From positions 44,504,501 to 44,568,500 of the forward strand of contig CM060830.1 in the NCBI GenBank assembly GCA_030762175.1: a stretch of 64,000 nt of DNA, read 5' to 3'. A program made the position numbers and the translations under genes. Numbering within the stretch: position 1 is the first letter of the stretch; each line of letters opens with the position of its first letter. The DNA is from Metallyticus violacea. Lineage: Eukaryota; Arthropoda; Insecta; Mantodea; Metallyticidae. A model generated the notes under the pieces. That model did no database searches. It saw only the letters and a list, made by a program, of their open reading frames with translations, and was not told where the DNA came from. This document shows, one piece after another, positions 35,970 to 47,700 of the stretch.

Positions 35970-36541
35970 GTAAAAGGCATTCATCTGTTGTATACAGCCA
36001 GTGATTTGTGAAATAATGTTAACTATTTTTTGCTCATTTGCTTTTCAAAAACAAAGTTCTACCAAAAAAAAAAAAAAAAAAAACTAATTCTTGTTATCTT
36101 TAATTAAATTGTTCCAAGAGTTATTTTATTTCCCATTTTTATTATATGTGTTTTACTGGCCTTAAGGCCATATAGAAATTTGTACCAGCTAGCTCAGAAG
36201 TCAAAATATGAATCCTTTCTAGACTATGTACCGTACTATGCCTGTGATACATTTGTAATTCATTTGATTAGGCCAGTGTGGGATGCCAGGCCAATTCCAA
36301 GTTATATTGTAAAGCACTGTAGCAAAGTGTTCTAGTGCTTTATAGTTTGATGACATATGTTGCGATGACTCTTGAGTTGTTCTCCACCACTAAAAATTAA
36401 GCAATGCAGGTAGCAACCTCTTGTTTGGCCTGAGGTTATGTTTTTCTGTGCTTTTTTGACATTGAAGCCCCTTCCATTTAGTCATTAATATGTGTTGGTG
36501 CATTACCAGGATACTATTCTTGTTCTTATAATTTCTTTCAG

Positions 36542-36639
36542 GTATTTGATTTTGAGCTAAGCAAGGATGAAATGGATCAGCTGAATGCATTGGACAAAGG
36601 AAGTGATGGCCGTAAATTTACTATGTCATCTTTTCAAGG
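36542..36639 (+). CDS. Aldo-keto reductase, exon 6
   Basis: Between tctttcag and CAAGG|GTGAGA. Encodes VFDFELSKDEMDQLNALDKG, the helix after the cofactor site, and the start of the C-terminal loop (KFTMSSFQ). Ends in phase 2. Confidence 0.92.
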
Positions 36640-36939
36640 GTGAGATAAGTACAGTAATTATAATCACTGCAGTCATAAGATGCTTCCAGTAAATATTGAT
36701 CATCAAAGAGCTCTTTTCATTTTTATCTTATCTCATGTTTTTCATCAAGAAATATTTTCATCCACTTGTCTCACTACATCTCACACTTTTTTTTAATTAC
36801 ATTGTGCTATCATAGATAACATCATAGGGGTTTTCATTTTGTCAGTAAATTCATTTATGCTTCAATCTCATGAATAAAGAAATGAAAACTTTGTATGATA
36901 TTTCATACCTGTATTTAGGCAAAGGTTTATTTTAATATG

Positions 36940-37195
36940 TTAGGTCATCAGCATCCCATTCAGTTCAGGTCTTGAAACAACCAATAAATTTTGCTCAGAG
37001 ACCTCTTCTTTTAGACTTGAGATTCTTTCACATGCCATAAATCTATGACATGGACCCACAGCTTTACTTTCCAAAGGAAACCATACTTAGGACTTTATGC
37101 CCAAAAAAATCCATTGATCCTGGCTGAAATTGAACTCGCAATCTTGGGTTTAGGAGGCAAGTATGGTTACCACTACACTATCAGGACCAATTTTA
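36940..37195 (-). mobile_element. tRNA-derived SINE S1, older copy
   Basis: The reverse complement starts gatagtgtagtggtaacc, with a decayed B box (gagttcaattt), and then the same body as 8935-9232 ending at gggatgctgatgaccta. It is more diverged than the other copies. It lies in reductase intron 6. Confidence 0.8.
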
Positions 37196-37261
37196 GGAAA
37201 AGAAATAATAACTAAGTAGGCAAACAAATGAAGATAACATTATATCTGCTTACATGATCAT

Positions 37262-37420
37262 GTTTGTAATTACTAATCCAGAGGCCCTAGGTTCGAATCC
37301 TGGTCAGGTCAAACTTTTTTTTAAGTGGGGATTTTTCAATGCCAGATAGCTTTAAGGCACCAAGGACTCAAAGCCCATTTGCATCATCATTAATTCATTT
37401 CATTTCATTCATCCCTACAG
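37262..37420 (+). mobile_element. Second SINE-like fragment with tRNA B box
   Basis: A B box GGTTCGAATCC (about 37291) is followed by a gap and a body (ggcaccaaggactcaaagccca) unlike S1. No A box was found, so it is truncated or decayed. Confidence 0.5.
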
Positions 37421-37659
37421 ACTTACACCCATAGTATTCAGTTCCACAATTTACAGACGTTACAAAATGACCAGTTCAATCAAAGCAACAATAAATAAAA
37501 CAGCTCATACCTTTTTTGAACAAGATATTTCATTTACTTACAAGGGCTGCCATTTAATTTAAGAAACTATGAGAGATTTTTATCGTGCACTCACATCTTA
37601 TATTCTAAGATGAACTTGACTGATAGAATTTTTGTAGGATAATTTTTTATAATTATAGG

Positions 37660-38620
37660 TATGGTCGAGCAAACAAGAAGGCTGGAACAAAATTATATAT
37701 CTTTTCCAAATTCTGTGCCTTCGTGTACAAAGGGTCAATAATTATTTTCAGAATTTAGATGAGGAAGAACGTGAAAGATGAGGAGCACACAAGACATTCA
37801 ACTGAAAACATTGCTCATGTAGAAGCCATAGTGAAGAACAATCTGAGAGTGACTTACAGAGAGATAGAGGAGTCTCTAAACAATCATTAGCTATAGCTGT
37901 CAGAAATCCTTTGCACATATCTTAGTGTGAGGAAGCTTAGTTATCTTTGGGTACCCACAACCTCACAGAAGAGCAAAAGAAGACAGCAAAAGTGGAATGG
38001 CATCAGAAATAGTTTGTTCCCAATATGTACATAATATCTTCACAGATGACAAAAGCTGTCTTTACAAATGAACTGGAATCAAAGAGGCTGTTGTTGATTT
38101 ATATCTTCCCAAATGACAACCCCTTTCCTCCCAGTGAAGGTTAAGTGATGTCAAAGTATAGGCTGAAAGATGGTTGCCAGTTTATTCTCAGCAAGTGGCC
38201 ATATGCTACCATTGCACTCCAGGAATAAAATATAGTTGCTGACAAATGGTACACCACAGTTGGCCTTCAGAACAGAAAGAAAGGTTGAAGTCTGCATTAC
38301 AAGTATTGCTGCTTCATCAAGACAATGCCTCTGCACATACTATTTTGAAAACAATGGTATCTTTGCCAGGAGAGACAATGGTGAACCATCCACTGTACAG
38401 TCCAGTTCTCATTCCCATTGACTTTTTCTGGTTTCCAACAATCAAGGAAAAATTTAAGGGCAATCAATTTGGGAGTCTGAAAGAAATTATTGTATCTTAT
38501 GAAGTGGATGTTGCTGCCATCTCTAAACAAGCATGGCTAGCTGCTTCTATGATTGGTTCCAGAGGATGCACCAATGTATATTCTTCTTAGTAGAATCCTG
38601 AAAACTAAATAGCTATCCTG
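37660..38620 (+). pseudogene. Mariner transposase relic in reductase intron 6
   Basis: Successive frames read AHVEAIVKNNLRVTYREIEESLN (about 37815), MVASLFSASGHM (about 38166), LLHQDNASAHT (about 38305, second catalytic aspartate region), HPLYSPVLIPIDFF (about 38385, the YSPDLAPxDFF motif) and IKEKFKGNQFGSLKE. Numerous stops and frameshifts are present. It covers most of a mariner transposase, but no terminal repeats were located. Confidence 0.82.
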
Positions 38621-38639
38621 TACCACATTTCATATATTG

Positions 38640-39310
38640 GATTCGCCTACTATATTTTTAAACAAGCAACTTTAATATTTATTTTCAAATGACAAATGTC
38701 ATTAATGCTAATAATTAAAAATGAATGGGAGAACAATGATATAATGGAAATACTCATTTTATTATAAATACAGTATAAATTAAATACTTAAAAATGTAAT
38801 TATTTGTACAAATATGGAATTTAAATTCTGTAAAAGTATGCTTATTGACCGAGGAAATTGATTTTGATTATTATTTCTGAGTTTGTTGACAATTAACTAC
38901 TGATTTGCCTCATTAATTTGTGTATGTGCATTTTCAAATATTTTGCTAAACTGGACAGTTAATTGCCATTGCCTTCCAAATAGCCTACAAAGCAGGAAGT
39001 AGTTGTGGTTTAGTGACATTTTTACAATAATAGTGCCTCTGATTTATTGAAATTCAGTGCATTTTTATATTGCATAATTTTGTGATATATGAATTAAAAG
39101 GGGGGGGGGGAGTAGAGGAAAGAGTGAGATAAACCCAAATGGTAATCATAGATTATGCATGCTCAGTGACAGCCTAAGTTTATTCCAAAGTTAAAATGTT
39201 GCCATTATGCAGGAGCAAATCTAAAATATTCGTTCATAACTTTAATGTAGCTTTTCACTAAAAACTTAACTCTTATGTTCAGCTGTAATTGAATGTATTT
39301 CTATTTTTCA
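38640..39310. other. Reductase intron 6, right part
   Basis: AT-rich with a G11-type homopolymer near 39101-39111. No gene seen. Confidence 0.4.
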
Positions 39311-39311
39311 G

Positions 39312-39354
39312 TTTATCTTCACACCCAGAGTTCCCATACAACATTCCATATTGA
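39312..39354 (+). CDS. Aldo-keto reductase, exon 7 with stop
   Basis: After acceptor atttttcag, the exon completes a split glycine and encodes LSSHPEFPYNIPY then TGA (39352-39354). HPEFPYxIP(Y/F) is a usual AKR C-terminus, which supports this terminal exon over the mariner-derived sequence upstream. Confidence 0.9.
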
Positions 39355-39550
39355 AGAAATTTAAAATATTGTAATAATAACGATCCATCTAAGATGTATA
39401 ATCCATTTTCATTCATGCTAAAATATATACTTGCAAAAAAGCAAGAAAATTGTGTGCAGCATTATTGTAGCCAATGTATATTTTATAAACTGTTAAAAAT
39501 ATTGAGCTACTGATTCTGTTTTAAATGTATTTTTTTATTTTGGCTGTGGG

Positions 39551-39556
39551 AATAAA
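39551..39556 (+). terminator. Probable polyadenylation signal of the reductase gene
   Basis: An AATAAA hexamer about 200 bp after the stop codon. A second AATAAA at about 39587 is followed by a GT-rich stretch (tgtgttgtactgttttgtct, 39610-39629), so either could be used. Confidence 0.55.
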
Positions 39557-39769
39557 GCAATTAACAGTAAATGAATTAGTTTTAATTGAATAAATAAATT
39601 TAAAATAGAATGTGTTGTACTGTTTTGTCTTAATTTAATTCTGAATCAAAGTAGTAAAATAAAAAACCTAAGGCTGTTCTGATGTACATAGAAGATATTA
39701 CTGTGTGTATAGCATGTATATTAAAGAAAAAAGGCATACTATCAATATTCACACCAACTGTTAAATTAG

Positions 39770-40435
39770 GGTAAATGCTTAATAATGCAAAAGACCCTAG
39801 GCAACCTCTTGACACTGCGGGAATTTATAAAATACCATGTGAATGTGACAAAGTTTACATAGGCATGACTGGAAGATCAATTAAAAAACGATTGGAGGAA
39901 CATCAGCGACATCTGTGCTTAATCATCCTGAATGATTGGCAGTAGCAGAACATGCAATAAATGAATGCCATAGTATATACTTTTAATAAAACAGAAGTGG
40001 TTGCAAAAACACGAGGCTTTTTCAATCTAGCCAGGAGGGAAGCATTGGAAATACAACAGCATCCAAACAACTTTAATAAGGATGACATATATCATCTAAG
40101 AAGTACATGGAAACTGGATCTTAAAAACAAACAACTACCACTCTCCATCCTCCCCCCTCCTCTTCAGCTGCACACATAATATCAATCATCCTCTAAAGCC
40201 AGACAGAGACGGATTAATACTGTTGTCTTTTTAACAGTTAGGTATTGTTCATCGTCAACTGAAGTAGCTGATGAAAGCTATGGTACTAGCTTTTTAGGTA
40301 ATTTAAACCTTGGACATGGCAAAACAGCCCGGAAGATTTTAACTGTTTTAATAGAAAAGATTTTATGCTTGTTTCATTGTGTGTCATTCCTGAATGTATT
40401 AAAAACTGGAATTGGTAGGTATTTTTGAAAAAATC
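39770..40435 (+). mobile_element. PLE family D fragment: GIY-YIG domain and 3' terminus
   Basis: Reads TAGIYKIPCECDKVYIGMTGRSIKKRLEEH (about 39818-39903 in shifting frames; GIY and YIG both present), LAVAEHAINECHSI (about 39938), and IGNTTASKQL/ALEIQQHPNNFN (two frames). The 3' end continues to about 40435; its last ~55 bp (agattttat...cctgaatgtattaaaaactgg) recur in the hairpin at 62369-62464. A degraded CTGATGA plus AAGCTA/TAGCTT stem lies near 40270. Confidence 0.75.
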
Positions 40436-40954
40436 CATTTAGCTATATGTGAAGTCTATATAGTTGACCAAAAAATTATGTTGCTTTGTTTAAAATACTC
40501 AAATTTCAAACATTGACAACAATTAAATGCACATTTATAAAATTAAGGTGGAAATGAAAGTTATTCTGTTAAGCTGATAGTTTCAATTTTTCCTAGTGTT
40601 GGTCAGTATCCCAAGAAGAGCAGTCAAATATGAGTGCTATGCTGTATGAATTTAAATGAGAAACAGTGCTACTGCAGCAGCATGGAAAATATGCCTTGTC
40701 TTCATTGAGCCACAGAAAGGAAGATCAACAATAATAGATAACATGTTTATCTTAGTGACCGTGAGGTAAACAGCAGTCAAATTCGTGAGGGTGTGGCCCA
40801 GCAATTCAAATCATTGTAGAAATGATATGACTAGAAAAAATATCTGGGTTCCACACGAGTTGTCAATGGCTTAGAAGGTGGCAGAAACTAACGTTTGTTT
40901 TGCATTGTTGTTGCATCAAGAAAAGTTACTTTATAACAATAAAGGGCATCAGTA

Positions 40955-41100
40955 TTAAATAACACAAGACTTGACTTATTTATTTAATTTCAGAACCTCA
41001 AACTGAGTCGGTTGCCAGCTGAGGATGAGTGCAAAGAGCTACTGAAACATGTTCTGAAATTAAATAAATAAGTGAAGTATCGTGTTATCTGATGTCACTG
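40955..41100 (+). mobile_element. PLE-B-type snap-back insertion
   Basis: Arms of about 40 bp (about 40958-40998 and 41051-41092: cttatttatttaatttcagaac against gttctgaaattaaataaataag) enclose a hammerhead-like core. The GAAACATGTTCTGAA segment matches the PLE-B ends at 7293-7307. It interrupts the mariner relic. No exact target duplication was found. Confidence 0.65.
41016..41056 (+). ncRNA. Candidate hammerhead ribozyme in PLE-B hairpin
   Basis: CAG (41016-41018), CTGAGGA (41019-41025), extra T, short stem AGT/ACT with a large loop, GAAA (41044-41047), CATGTT (41048-41053), CTG (41054-41056). Helix I is CAG/CTG, helix III the palindrome ACATGT, cleavage triplet GTT. Stem II is weaker than in the other copies. 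Confidence 0.5.
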
Positions 41101-41714
41101 CCTAAATTATTCTACATCACTGTTACTAATTTTTAATAAAATTGCCAAAAAAGATCCCTTTCTTGATAGGCTACTGACAAATGATGAGAAGTGAATCCTC
41201 TATGACACTTCAGCATCTTGAAGCTGAGTATGAATCTATCCCCAAACAACCCAAACCATCACTACACCAAAAGGTTATGCTTTGTATTTGGTAGACTGTA
41301 CATCATAAACTGCTGCCAGTCGGCTAAACAGTTAATGCCTCATGTACTCTAACCACTTGGAACATGTCCATGAAAAGTTAAAATATTAACTGCACTTATG
41401 AACCACAAAGGTATTATTCTTTTGCATAATAATGCAAAACCAGATACAACTAAGGTGGCTCATATAAATGTTATTCATATTAGCTGAACTCTAGTGCACT
41501 CACCATAATCTGCAGACATGGCACCATCAAATAATAATCTTTTATCTTTTTGGATAAACATTACTGAGAAAGTGTAAAGGTTTCATGTATTATATTAAAC
41601 CATATTAATTCTTAAGTGTTAAAACATGTCATTGATTACTGTGAAATTTAAATTAGAGCACAGAAAATAATATACTATGTGATTCCTATGCCACCCTTAA
41701 TGCATTTCTAATCG

Positions 41715-41970
41715 ATCTAAATGTTTATTGTTATTACTTTTCTCAGCATACTGTCCCTGAAAACCAATGCACTTCTCTCAGTGATGCCTTAATATTTTCA
41801 CAGTTTCCTAAAAGAAGGGTTGTCCTGGTTTACAACTTCCATCACCGCATAATCTGATGAAAATTTCCTTCAGTTTTGGAAAAAGCCTGAGATTGCTGGA
41901 AGTTAAATATGCAGTGTAAGAGGATGTTCCATCAGAACAAATCTACTTTATCAATTGCAACACAAAATTT
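41715..41970 (-). pseudogene. Mariner transposase C-terminal fragment
   Basis: The minus strand contains a WEKCI-like block (EKCIGFQGQYAEK after a stop), the usual C-terminus of mariner transposases (W.KCI...G.Y.EK), preceded by LFPKLKE-like sequence in another frame. It is separate from, and opposite to, the elements on each side. Confidence 0.55.
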
Positions 41971-42009
41971 ATGGCTTGAAGCATTGACCTGAAGAAAGAG
42001 CACATCTTA

Positions 42010-43187
42010 CGAGGGTAGGTCCATAAGTTTCCAGCTTCAGCGATAAGGATTATCGCCTTCACAAAAACCTTATCTGGTGTCATACCTTATCTGTTAAGTA
42101 AATAATTGAAGCTGTAATGTACATTCTGCTGTGTTCAGTTGTTCAGATATAATTGCATAAAGAAGGCTATGTGAAGAAGATTGTAACATGTTCAAAATGC
42201 AGTATTGAGCTGTTATTAAGTTCTTCACAAAATAAGGGCTTATGCAAAATGAAATTCAACAGTGATTAGACGGTATATATCGGGGAGCATCCCCCTCATA
42301 TTCTACCATAAAAGAATGGGTCAAGAAAGTACTGATGGAGGTGCTCACTCCTGAAAACATCACTCTTATGGAAGGAGAAATTATGGAAGACCAGTAGCTC
42401 TAAGTTGCAGAAATAGCAGCAAGATTGGGCCTTTCTAAAACAACAGTCCTTCGAATTATTCATGAATATTTAAACATGAATAAGGTTAGTGCAAGATGGG
42501 CACCTAGACTTTTTTCTTCAGTCCAAAAGCAGCAACAAGTCATCTGTTCAGGCATTTTTGGAGCTTTGCCTTGGCAACAAGAGAGAAGTTCTGATAACCA
42601 TTGTTATAGGAGATGAAACTATGGTCCTCTACTATGATCCCTTGTCCAAAAGAGAATCAATGGAGTGGCTTAAATCTGGCGAAGCACCGTCTCTAAAGGC
42701 CAAAGTCACTCAATCAACCAAGATCATGGCCACAATCTTTTGGGACTGTGAATACGCTTCATTGACTTCAAGGAGAGGAACATCATAGTAAATGGGGAGT
42801 ATAATGCTGGCCTGCTACAAAGACTACATGCTTCCATCAAAGAGAAAAGGCAAGGAAAGCTGAATAGCATTGTGTGCCTTCTTCATGACAATGCTCCTGT
42901 GCACACTGCTCTCATTGCAAAGGAAACTGTGAAGAAATTTGGCTTCAAGCAAATGGACCATCCACCATATAGCCCAGATCATCTAGCTCCCAGTGACTAT
43001 TTTCTCTTCTCAAAACTCAAGAAGGACCATCAAAGAAGTGATGATTATTTGGGGGGGGGGGTATTGAAATGTTAATCAAAGAGAGAAGTGTATTGCAATA
43101 AAGGGTAACTATATTTAAAGATGAAATATGGTTTTTGTCGTTATACCTAGAAAATGTTTAGGCTGGAAACTTATAAACCTTCCGTCA
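42010..43187 (+). mobile_element. Mariner element with terminal inverted repeats, transposase broken
   Basis: Imperfect terminal repeats of about 26 bp (cgagggtaggtccataagtt at the left; complement of aacttataaaccttccgtca at the right, both sharing ataagtttccagc) lie inside TA dinucleotides at 42008-42009 and 43188-43189, as expected for mariner. Coding frames read SYSTIKEWVKK, AARLGLSKTTVLRIIHE, GDETMVLYYDP (first Asp), LLHDNAPVHTA (second Asp) and HPPYSPDHLAPSDYFLFSKLK (third Asp region). Several frameshifts, a stop after MEDQ and a G10 slippage tract near 43052 show it is inactive. Confidence 0.88.
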
Positions 43188-43525
43188 TATATTTTAAGTT
43201 AAATTTGTATGGGATTGACCTATTATTATATTGTCTCTTTCAGTTAATAATCAACCAGAATAACACCACTGTGCATTCCAAAAAAACAAACCACATAATC
43301 TTGCCTGCTGATGATATCAGTACCCTGAATTTTTAGCAGATGGAAACTCCTTAGGTTTCCTTTCTTTAGTTAGCATTTTGGTTTAGCATTATAATGATGA
43401 ACCCATGATTTATCTTTAATGACAAATCTATAAAGGAATTTCTTTTTGTCTGCTCAAACATTTTGTCTCTTGCATGTTGACCTTCAACCATTTTTTAATA
43501 AGTGTCATCATATGTGGAACCTATC

Positions 43526-44540
43526 TTGCAACTTTTTAACTTTAATTCTTCTCCTTTCTTTCTTTGCTGTATTTACCCTTCTGCGTTTGTAGGACTAACC
43601 TGGCTTCTGTCCTTTCTTAAAATAAACTCGGGGAAACCCAGAGAAAATTGCAGTCAGAAAGTTGGTAACAGGATTTCAGCCAAGTATCTCCCAAATGCAA
43701 GTATTAACAATCATGTACTTCAAGTTTTCTTCTGTTGTGACAAGTTTCCAAGAACCACTGTCATATAGATTACATCATAGTGTGTTGAAATGATCAGAAT
43801 TACTAGCTCACTTAAGAAAATGAAATGTATTGAGCAAGGAGCTATGATTAAATGTCTGCAAATGAAGATAATGTCTCCTGAACAGTGAGCAAATATGGGG
43901 GAATGTGCTCTGTCTTATGATACAATAAAAATATAATATGTTTAAACATTGTAGAACATCCTATGAAGATCTATATGACAGTGGCTCTTGGCAAATTGTC
44001 TGAACATAAGAAACCTTATGTTGCAAAGTCACTAACAAGTAGTAGAGGGAACAAGCATCATATCAAAGTATTGTATACAAAATTTTAACTAAAGAATTAG
44101 AAATGAATCAAATAAATTGACTTTGGTGGTAACACTTAATACTTGCATTTGGGAGGTCCTTGATTAAAATCCTGTGACTGACTTCTTCACTAAGATTTTC
44201 CATGGGTTTCCTGAGTCATATTTTAAGAAAGAAAAAATGCCAGGATAGTATGTTTCTGGTATGGAATTACCTTCCATTTCATCATTTATCTTCTTTCCAT
44301 CTGTCTGTATATGTTTATGATGTCATTGAGATAGCCCTGACTTAGGATTGATTATCCATCCAGGGAGCCTCTCAATGTGTATATGTATTTTTTGTGCATT
44401 CAGAGTAAATTGCTCCCCAGAAGACTAACCAGGACATTGGTGTGTATGTCTGAGGGGTATAAGTCCTACAAATGCAGAAGGGTAAATACAGCAAAGAAAT
44501 AAGGAGAAGAAGAAGAATTAAAGATGAAAAGTTGCAAGTA
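43526..44540. repeat. Inverted repeat flanking about 870 bp
   Basis: Positions about 43526-43597 and 44460-44537 are inverted copies (gcagaagggtaaatacagca on the plus strand at 44477 and its complement at 43565-43584), about 72 bp with few differences. Between them, near 44140-44175, is a tRNA B-box-like string (gaggtccttgattaaaatcc), so one arm may be a SINE tail. The element type is not recognised. Confidence 0.65.
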
Positions 44541-44599
44541 CATCAACGAGCTGGAGTTATGATGTATTGGGACTGGAAATAAGGTAATTTTTGATGATG

Positions 44600-44765
44600 T
44601 AAGATGCAGGGTATGTTATTTTGTAATATAATTGGTGCTAAAATAGTGTTGGTTGGTAATATAATAAGAATTTAGTAATAGTATATGATCAATTGTGAAA
44701 TAATGGAAATATATTAATTATAATGTTGTTTTGTGTTTGTTGGAAATAAATTCATATTCACACAT
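44600..44765 (+). mobile_element. LINE 3' tail fragment
   Basis: The segment gatcaattgtgaaataatggaaatat...ttttgtgtttgttggaaataaa matches 35475-35555, the tail of the LINE fragment in the reductase gene. Confidence 0.5.
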
Positions 44766-44769
44766 TCCA

Positions 44770-47700
44770 GTAATCTACACACAAAATTGATGATAGGCTC
44801 TTTATCATAAAATTACACTCTGTCATCTACAACTAATTACCTGCAGATGTGAACAGACCAATGCTTCATTACATATGGCACACAGCTGATGGTGATGAAC
44901 TTGTGGATAAATTAAAAAATGTCATCAGTGTGGCATTAAGCACTAACATTATAAAATGTGTGATTATGATATGTGTCTTATAATTTTTTTTTTTTTTTTT
45001 TATGTTTGCAGTCAGTACACAAAACAGATAGCAGGATCGGTCATTTTATTTGAGCCCAAGTCTTGATTTTATGTTGGATGGGAAATATCTGTGTCCTTGT
45101 GTTTATAATGTATTCAGTTTCATTATATTTTTAGCACACATTGATGGCTATCATGAGAAGATGGTGATTATCAGATCATTTCGCAGAAATCTCAGAAAAG
45201 AAAGTGCAATGTAATATTTGTTCCCAGTGCATATATTAGTTTTAAAAACAAAAATATATGGTATTTGAAGAGCCATGAGTAATGTCAAGGCAGTCAAGCA
45301 TCGGTAATTGGAAATTGATATGTTTTATTCTATTTCATTCCATTTTGAAAATAAGCAGTTATGTTAATATTTACAAAAATGTAATGTCAGGGAGGATCAT
45401 ATATGCTACTCTGAAGGAAAGGACTTCTAAAAGTGGTTCCACACATAGAGGAAATTGCAATCCTGTAAAATAGCCCAAGTCTTGCACTTCAAGAGAGCAA
45501 TGTTTACAGTACATTGTAATTCACACAGAGAGCACAGCACTTCACTTTTGCTCAAGAAGGGTTGTGAAATTTCTCAGATTTTGGCTGCTGGCCTTGAAAC
45601 TCTCAAGTAGGACAGACTAGGACATGATCTCTATGTGGCCATGGCCTAGTTAGTTTAGGTATCCATAGGGTTAAAAACCCCTGGTGCACCACAGTCATAT
45701 CATTTTCACTATCACATTCATGGGAACAGACATTTCAGCTTCAGAAGTTTGCTACAATACTGCAGTGCTAGGAAATGTTCATAAGCTCATGAAAGAACAT
45801 GGGGTTCTCATTGAGAGAATAATTACAAAAAGAAAAAGAGGAAATAAGGTGCAATTATCTGGTAACAAAAAGTAAAATACCCACAGTTTCTTCAAATTTA
45901 TAATTTAATATATTCATATTAAACCTTCCTTCCAGTGAATAATTTCCTTAAATTTTTTCTATGTGTATATCAGTACATAAGATGTCAAAATGTCTATTGT
46001 TACTCAACATAAATAAAACTTGCAAAACTTGAATCAAATGTAATGAAATATTAATTGTACTGCTAACATAAAATAATTACTAATGCAGTAACATATCATC
46101 CTGTTGTATATGAGAACTGAAATGCATTGCATGTCTGACATAATTGCTAATTGCAAAAGCAGCAAAGAATGTGTCCAAAGAATTTCAAGTATTGATAGAG
46201 GATACAAACCAAGTTTTCATTTTCATTTCCTTTCTAATTAATTATGGCTCAGGAAGTTTAAATATTTGGATCTCTGGCACTGTCCTTTTTAAATTTTGGT
46301 ACATGCAAAATATATAAATAATTTGCTACCATTATAGATTTAACTATTAAAGCAGAGCACACAACTCTGTATTTTTCAGTTTTATCTTTACATAAAAACT
46401 GCTTTTTAAGAATTTTCCAGTAGGCATGCATAAAGATATATGTGGATTTATAAATGGTAGACCTAGTATGAAAAAGAGTTGCACTTTGTGAATCTGTTAT
46501 ATGCTTAAGGAATCATTTGTTTTAAATTCTTTCTGGCAGTCTAAAATGTCTTTCTATGAAGTTTGAAGTAGTGTATAAGATAGTATTTAATGTAATTAAA
46601 AGCTACACTGTCTGTTAATATTTTCAAATATCTAAATGCAACTAAGAAAATAAGAAATCCTGTGCAAAAGTCTTTATAACAGAAACTACCAACTATAACT
46701 CAGTTTAATGAGATGGCTGATATACATTTCAGAGCCAAATATCTTCCTCTCAAAATGCATGGCTTTTCCTATACTTATGTTTAATGTTTTTCACAGTAAT
46801 TTTTCATTTTCTTTATTTTTTCACAGTAAAATCCTCTTGCTTAACTCCTTTAAAAGTGCATACTCTGGTTCAATAAACTTATTCAAAATAAAATGTGTAC
46901 CATTTATATAAAAACAATGCATTCTTTTCATGTACTAAGAACACTTTCACTTTAACTGCAACTAATAGCATTAGTTACTGCTGATACAGTTCAGATGAAT
47001 GCCACCAGTTTTTTTTCCTGATAAAGTTATTTTGTATGATACTGAAGTCATAACTATTCTATATTAACATATTTAATTTCATATAATTAATTTTCTGTTC
47101 TTTATTCTTTTTATTTCCCTGTATTTGTACAATGCAGGCCATAGAGCATCGATTTCTTCTTTTGCAAAGATGGAAAAATGATCCTTCAAAAGGCTTTCTA
47201 ATAATATAACACCAAACACAATACTAACAAACTATACATTTACGTTTTTTATTTCCAAACTGAAATATTATTTGAATAGTAACCCTGAAACCTATAGACA
47301 TTTAGTATTACTAATATAAAAATCATTCATGAGTGCTGTTTTTATCTGTCACAAACATAAAAGTTTAAGTTAGCTTCAATTATTTCATACAGTTTTTAAC
47401 CCTCCATTAGGCACAAAACTTATTGTTACATGATTGGACACATCTGAGAAATGCCAGCGATATATATGGTTGTGTGCTATCTAAAATCCTTCTATGTATA
47501 GTATTTTATTTTTATTATTATGTTTTTTTTATTGTATTCTTCATTTTATTTCTAAAAAACAATTTAGTATAGTTATAAGTGCTTATATTACAGAAAATAA
47601 ATTATTATTACTGTCATACTAAAACAAGGAAAATAAAAGTAACTTTATATTGCACAATATAGGCATAAACAATAAATACCATCAAGTATTTTAAAATTTT

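Larger units (their letters stand above)
40600..41580 (+). pseudogene. Mariner transposase relic, split by a PLE hairpin
   Basis: The N-terminal half reads YEFK, NSATAAAW and SGDREVNSSQIR (about 40645-40790). The second half reads FLDRLLTNDEK and ILYDTS (about 41160-41205), the first catalytic aspartate region of mariners, then LFFCIIMQNQ (mutated HQDNA region, about 41430). The gap is filled by a PLE-type hairpin at about 40955-41100. Confidence 0.7.

Noticed and set aside
37660..37740. Alternative last exon of the aldo-keto reductase after an acceptor-like taattatag
   Set aside because: The sequence belongs to a mariner relic region and does not encode an AKR C-terminus, whereas 39312-39354 does.
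40258..40310. Functional hammerhead in PLE-D (CTGATGA with AAGCTA/TAGCTT stem)
   Set aside because: The GAAA half of the core is replaced by TTTA and helix III and I do not form, so it is at best a decayed trace.
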